From positions 128,467 to 192,466 of the forward strand of contig NZ_KE557274.1 of NCBI RefSeq assembly GCF_000442255.1: a stretch of DNA of 64,000 nt, given 5' to 3'. Made by a program: the position numbers and the translations under genes. The notes under the pieces are model-generated. The model was given only the letters and a program-made list of their open reading frames with translations. It was not told the DNA's origin and searched no databases. How positions within the stretch are numbered: position 1 is the stretch's first letter; every line of letters begins with the position of its first letter. This DNA is from Salipiger mucosus DSM 16094 (GTDB lineage Bacteria > Pseudomonadota > Alphaproteobacteria > Rhodobacterales > Rhodobacteraceae). Of this stretch, positions 60,269 through 64,000 are shown piece after piece.

Positions 60269-60816
60269 GATACGATCTCCCCCGTGTCAATGTGGACCAT
60301 GTTGTCACCTTCCAGGAACCCCACCCCGCCGCGGCCAAGGTCCGATGCCGCCTCGAAAACGCGGCTCATGCCCAGCGCCGGGATCGTGAAATCCAGGGCC
60401 CGTCCGAACCCATGTAGCCGTTCCCGTGCAACCGAATATCCGGTTCCGGGCGCCTGAGCGCGTTTGCGCATCGTCTCTTTCGAAACGGTCGCGTCGAACA
60501 CCGTGACTGTGCCGTCGTAGGCGAGATGTTTCAGGATCGCATGGAGAAAGTCGAGGAGCGCGGGATCCACCGCCGTCACGCTCTGCTGTTCCGGGTCGCG
60601 AAGAAACATGGACACCTTGTCGAGCGCGTCGGGAACATACCAATTCCCGCGCCAGTAGGTGAGCTCGATCCGCTCACCCGTGGCGACCCGGCGCAGGCGT
60701 AGGGTCCGATTGGTTGCCGGGTCGTTGATGCCGCCATGGAGCGGCTGGATGCCGAGCAGAGTATTGGCCGCCATCAGCCCCGCGGCATTGATCATCAGCT
60801 TTCGTCTGCTCAGCAT
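60256..60816 (-). CDS. Tat-exported DUF882 (YcbK-like) peptidase paralogue 2
   Basis: 186 residues from ATG 60816. Tat-like N terminus MLSRRKLMINAAGLMAAN. C-terminal M15-type core reduced but visible: LHGFGRALDFTIP (zinc His and Asp) and NMVHIDTG (second zinc His). It aligns with the paralogue immediately upstream (60824-61366), from which it diverges strongly in the middle. Likely a murein-modifying periplasmic enzyme; activity uncertain. Confidence 0.75.
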   Translation of the reverse strand: MLSRRKLMINAAGLMAANTLLGIQPLHGGINDPATNRTLRLRRVATGERIELTYWRGNWYVPDALDKVSMFLRDPEQQSVTAVDPALLDFLHAILKHLAYDGTVTVFDATVSKETMRKRAQAPGTGYSVARERLHGFGRALDFTIPALGMSRVFEAASDLGRGGVGFLEGDNMVHIDTGEIVSWRA

Positions 60817-60823
60817 CGCGCGT

Positions 60824-61366
60824 TCACCACTGGCGAACGCGGCCGTTGTCCACGTGTACGAAGTTGCTGCCCGGGTAGTACCCCACGCCGCCTTCGCGCA
60901 GCGCGAGCGCCTTGCTGCGGAGCGTGGACAGCGCCACGCCAGGGATGCGGATGTCGGCGGCGCGGCCCTGGACGTGCTTGGAATACTTGGCAACACCACT
61001 GGACCGGCGCCGAAGCATCTCGTTGGTATCCGGAGAGCGGTAGCCCGAAATCAGGGAAATCCCCTCCGATCCGCCGAGCTCGGCCTGCAGGGCATAGAGG
61101 ATGTCGTAGACCTCGGGATCAATCCGCTTCTTCTGTTGGTCACGCCAGTCACGCATGAAATGGTCCAGCAGCGCAATGCCGTCGGGGTCGTATCCGCCAT
61201 TGCGCCAGTAGGGGACCCGCACGCGCTCGTGCTGCCCGTCGATTGGGTGGGTGTTCCACATCTCGATGACGCGAACTGAATTGACGCCGAATGCCATCGA
61301 CGCGTTCGGGAGAGCTGCCGCCAAGGAGCCGACGGCGAGACTTCCGAGAAAGGCTCTTCTATCCAT
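60824..61366 (-). CDS. Tat-exported DUF882 (YcbK/MepK-like) peptidase
   Basis: 180 residues from ATG 61366. Twin-arginine signal MDRRAFLGSLAVGSLAAAL. The M15-like zinc core is complete: SGYRSPDTNEML, KHVQGRAADIRI (H-x(6)-D) and NFVHVDNG. MepK-type DUF882 enzymes cleave peptidoglycan crosslinks. Seven bp before the paralogue in the same direction. The upstream TTG at 61375 is a less likely start. Confidence 0.85.
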   Translation of the reverse strand: MDRRAFLGSLAVGSLAAALPNASMAFGVNSVRVIEMWNTHPIDGQHERVRVPYWRNGGYDPDGIALLDHFMRDWRDQQKKRIDPEVYDILYALQAELGGSEGISLISGYRSPDTNEMLRRRSSGVAKYSKHVQGRAADIRIPGVALSTLRSKALALREGGVGYYPGSNFVHVDNGRVRQW

Positions 61367-61455
61367 TGGATTCAATCCCTCTGATTTTCAACAGGGGGAC
61401 TTATCGGAGATCATGGTTTCCCTGACGTTTAAGTGCCGGCGGATCTGTTCCGTCA

Positions 61456-62208
61456 CTATTCGCGGGTCAGGTTGTCCTCGATCCGGTAGCGCGGCGGCTT
61501 GTTCTTTTCTGCCATCTCGTTCACCGTTGCGAGGCTGATCGCGAGCGAGACGGCAACGAGTGCCGAGACCACGACGACACCGAGCGAGGCCGCCAGAACG
61601 AAGACCTTGCGTTTTTGCGCGGTCATCCTCGTCTGGTTCCTGAATTCGATCCCGCCACGTTCGGCACGTTCGGACAACATCTCGAAGGCCCGAACCGGGG
61701 TGTCGATGTTTTTCAGCTGCACGTGTCCGAGATCCGCGATGGGAAGCCCGGAGACCGACTTGTCGACGATGGACAGAAAGATCTCCGACATGCAGATCGC
61801 ACCGGGATCGGTGTATCCTTCCAGGCGCGCGGCAAGGTTCACACCCGATCCCAGGACATCGGATCCACGCGTATAGATCTCGCCCATGTGCAGGCCGACC
61901 CTGAACATGAGCCGCTTGTCCGGAGAGAGTTTCTCGTTCTCCTTCGTCAGCTTCTGCTGGATTTTCAGGGAACAGGTCAGGGCTTCGGTAGCGCTCTCGA
62001 ACACCGCGATGACGCTGTCGCCGGCCGTGTTGGCGATCCGGCCCCGGTGCTCGGCAATCGTCTTGTCGATGTAGCGCCGCGACCTTTCGAGGAGGGCCAG
62101 GGTGCGGTCCTCGTCGTTGGCCATGAGACGGCTGTATCCGGCCACATCTGCCGCAAAGATGATGGAGAGCTTCCGGGACTCCTTCCGGACCGCCTTTGGC
62201 CGTTTCAT
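61456..62208 (-). CDS. Class III adenylate/guanylate cyclase with C-terminal membrane anchor
   Basis: 250 residues. Catalytic domain (about 10-180): metal aspartates in FAADVAGYSRLM and NTAGDSVIAVF, dimer-interface GLHMGEI, GSGVNLAARLEG (transition-state Asn/Arg). Then a single membrane helix (about 205-228, VFVLAASLGVVVVSALVAVSLAI in two parts) and a short tail. The reversed order (catalytic then membrane helix) is unusual; most class III membrane cyclases put the helices first. Divergent from the PilT/DotB-like ATPase. Confidence 0.85.
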   Translation of the reverse strand: MKRPKAVRKESRKLSIIFAADVAGYSRLMANDEDRTLALLERSRRYIDKTIAEHRGRIANTAGDSVIAVFESATEALTCSLKIQQKLTKENEKLSPDKRLMFRVGLHMGEIYTRGSDVLGSGVNLAARLEGYTDPGAICMSEIFLSIVDKSVSGLPIADLGHVQLKNIDTPVRAFEMLSERAERGGIEFRNQTRMTAQKRKVFVLAASLGVVVVSALVAVSLAISLATVNEMAEKNKPPRYRIEDNLTRE

Positions 62209-62275
62209 TCAAGTTCTCTTCATTGCCGTTCGATACATAGCTGTCGAAACTGGCTTAAGAAGATACCAAACGGCG

Positions 62276-63205
62276 ATGGCCAACCTGTCACAAGTCAACT
62301 TCATGGATCTGTATCTTCGGGTGGACGAGGCCGCACCGACCCTGATGCGTCCGTTTGCCCAGGACAAGAAGCTTCCCCCCATCGTGCCTGTGCCCGACAA
62401 GTTCGAGGAATGGGTCTCCAGCTTGCGCAGGAAGATTGCCGCCCAGACCCAGAACGACTTCTCGATGATTTTCGACGGGATCCGCTACCGGGTGTCCTGC
62501 GAGACCACGGCGCTGGGCGAACGCTGGGCCAGCCTCCGCAAGATCCCGGGGGCGGTGCCACGCATGTCCGACCTGCGGATTCCGCACCACGTCCAGAAGA
62601 AACTGAAGTTCTATGCGAAGAACTCCGGACTGATCGTGCTCACGGGGCCGACCGGCTCGGGCAAGAGTACGACAGCCACGGCCTTGCTCGGCCACTACCT
62701 TCAATCAAACGGGGATGTCTGCGTCTCAATCGAGGACCCGGTGGAATATGATCTCCAGTCCCAGAATTGGGGCAAGCACGGCCGTTGCTACCAATTCGAG
62801 GTCTACCAACAGCATGAGTGGGCCGAGTATCTGAAAATGGCGCTGCGCTGGCACCCCAGGTACATCTATCTCGGCGAGCTCCGGACCCCCGAGGCCACGG
62901 CACAGGCGCTTCGGGCCGCCACGTCCGGGCACCTGGTGATCACCACGCTGCACGCCGGCACTCTTCAGGATGCCCTCCACGCCATGCGCCAGCTTGCGGC
63001 GCCGATTGCCGGAGACCGGGCGGACCACCTGATCGCCGACAGTTTCCTGGCGGCCGTGAACCAGGAGCTGACACCCTTCGGCCCAAAGATGCAGATGCTC
63101 TATGCCGAGGGGAAGGGACTGGGTGATCCCGTGCGAGCGAACCTGCGCCGGGGCAAGATCGAGCAGATGGAAACCTGGATCGACCGACAGAACCGGCTTC
63201 ACTGA
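62276..63205 (+). CDS. PilT/DotB-like secretion ATPase
   Basis: 309 residues from ATG 62276. Walker A TGPTGSGKST (123-132), Asp box VSIEDPVEY, the Walker B variant YLGELRTPE, His box HLVITTLHAGT. This is the PilT/DotB (GspE) AAA+ group that drives pilus retraction or type IVB secretion. No pilin, DotA or other Dot/Tra genes lie in the window, so it is orphan here or part of a larger conjugation set elsewhere. Stops 2 bp before the convergent HNH gene. Confidence 0.88.
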   Translation: MANLSQVNFMDLYLRVDEAAPTLMRPFAQDKKLPPIVPVPDKFEEWVSSLRRKIAAQTQNDFSMIFDGIRYRVSCETTALGERWASLRKIPGAVPRMSDLRIPHHVQKKLKFYAKNSGLIVLTGPTGSGKSTTATALLGHYLQSNGDVCVSIEDPVEYDLQSQNWGKHGRCYQFEVYQQHEWAEYLKMALRWHPRYIYLGELRTPEATAQALRAATSGHLVITTLHAGTLQDALHAMRQLAAPIAGDRADHLIADSFLAAVNQELTPFGPKMQMLYAEGKGLGDPVRANLRRGKIEQMETWIDRQNRLH

Positions 63206-63207
63206 CC

Positions 63208-64000
63208 TCAGGACGTCATGCCCACCGACAGCGTCTCGTCGAGGTCCCGCATGAGAGAGTCATACAAGGCATCGACATCCTGCGCCTCGTACAGCGCGCC
63301 CTGCGGGTCGTAGAATTCGGTGCCGGCGATTTTCGTCATCGGAACCGTATTGCGAGCGCTGTCCTCGTACTCCGGAACCGTCTTCGACAGGTAAGCATGG
63401 TCGCTGAGGTACTGAAGATCCATGATCCAGTGGTCAATCTCGTTCAGCGACTCCCGCTCAGCCCGCTCGGCCCGGAGTTGCTCTTCCAGCTCCGGGCGCT
63501 CCATGCCGGTTACCTGTGCCATCCGCGCTCGCAGGAAGTCCCGGACCTCGTCACCATCCTTGCCGTTCCTGTTCGCCAAATCGACCGCGAGGTCCTCGTG
63601 GAACATCATGTGGCAGTCATTGCAGAGCACCAGGATCTCCTTGAGCTTCTGGACGCCGACACGGCGATCTTCATCGAGAATGCGCCACTCCCAGACCTCG
63701 TGACATTCAACGCTGTCCGACTTCTTCTCCTCGCCCTTGAAGTACTCCGAGATGAGCTTCCCGCCGCGGTTGCCGCAGACCATGCAACGATGCCCGTTCA
63801 TCAGGTTGAGGTCCTGGCGCATCGTGCTCCAGTATTCTTCCTTGAACACGTTCCGGACGTTCTGCCCCCAGGCAGCATCGGCAATGTCCAGGAAGCTGAA
63901 CCGCCGCTTGTGCATCCTGGCCGCCGTCGGAAGCGATCCCTGCCATTTCCTGGCGATCTCCATGTCCTTGTGGGGATCGAAGTAGATCTGGCTCCCTTTC
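63208..64000 (-). CDS. HNH endonuclease-like protein (partial, continues past window)
   Basis: At least 264 residues. The coding sequence continues upstream of ATG 63963 (frame reads KGSQIYFDPHKDMEIARKW), so the true start is beyond the window. HNH core: CMVCGNRGGK, VECHEVWEWRI (His), VQKLKEILVLCNDCHMMFH, i.e. two CxxC and His ligands of a zinc-containing HNH. N-terminal FLDIADAAWG and long C-terminal helical region. Phage/plasmid-type nuclease, possibly for packaging or defence. Confidence 0.8.
   Translation of the reverse strand, partial: KGSQIYFDPHKDMEIARKWQGSLPTAARMHKRRFSFLDIADAAWGQNVRNVFKEEYWSTMRQDLNLMNGHRCMVCGNRGGKLISEYFKGEEKKSDSVECHEVWEWRILDEDRRVGVQKLKEILVLCNDCHMMFHEDLAVDLANRNGKDGDEVRDFLRARMAQVTGMERPELEEQLRAERAERESLNEIDHWIMDLQYLSDHAYLSKTVPEYEDSARNTVPMTKIAGTEFYDPQGALYEAQDVDALYDSLMRDLDETLSVGMTS

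Overview
The window looks like an accessory replicon (megaplasmid or chromid, or a large genomic island) of a marine Rhodobacterales-type alphaproteobacterium. This is inferred from high GC, a MucR-type regulator, Tat-exported solute-binding and DUF882 proteins, a DoeA-type ectoine hydrolase, a UgpC-type sugar ABC system with a GH51 arabinofuranosidase, and RTX-type secreted proteases. No rRNA, tRNA, CRISPR array or replication-initiation gene was recognised. Much of the content is of the kind found on large plasmids and phages: SSB, RecD2-like helicase, ATP-dependent ligase, MazG, HAD nucleotidase, DprA-like, PilT/DotB-like ATPase, HNH, AbiE-type genes and many small unknowns.

Layout. 1-1905: end of a sugar-uptake/arabinofuranosidase operon. 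2265-6036: small unknowns, membrane proteins and a zinc-finger/FtsK-gamma-like protein. 6180-6613: a frameshifted Toprim-like remnant. 6665-12294: a tight LysR/ABC-transporter/rutB-rutC-rutD operon, a Rut-type ureidoacrylate pathway lacking rutA and rutF. 12385-18892: an Mrr-like remnant, an M48 lipoprotein protease, tandem MYKK membrane paralogues, a transglutaminase-like lipoprotein, and a frameshifted TPR protein divergent from a winged-helix/TPR regulator. 18948-25895: frameshifted HAD nucleotidase, ART-like, PD-(D/E)XK-like and ParB-like genes, then an AbiEi / WGR-DNA ligase / AbiEii operon. 26302-27486: ectoine hydrolase.

27565-38349 is the most unusual part. Six paralogues of an unrecognised protein family (four in one run, two in another, all on the minus strand) share an LNG-x-T-[FY] motif, a conserved cysteine, a YPG-like motif and short Pro/Gly/acidic tails. 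The two runs are separated by a block holding a trxB 3' remnant, a two-component system and a cNMP-binding/patatin phospholipase. The outer run lies in a unit with an ATP-grasp protein, a MazG-like protein and a small acidic protein.

38482-42332 is a RecD2-like helicase whose 3' end is interrupted by an IS1182-family element; removing the IS restores one reading frame. 42423-47887 holds two tandem S8/P-domain/RTX proteases. 48052-56433 holds KdsB, an EF-hand protein, a response regulator lacking its phospho-aspartate in an operon with an HD phosphodiesterase, MucR, SSB, a DUF6088-like winged-helix protein and a DNase I-like enzyme. 56579-64000 holds a beta-barrel protein, an acidic unknown, DUF4349, DprA-like, two DUF882 peptidases, a class III cyclase, a PilT/DotB-like ATPase and an HNH nuclease running off the end. 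A recurrent AAGAATAG/CTATTCTT element sits in many upstream regions and suggests a replicon-specific promoter or operator.
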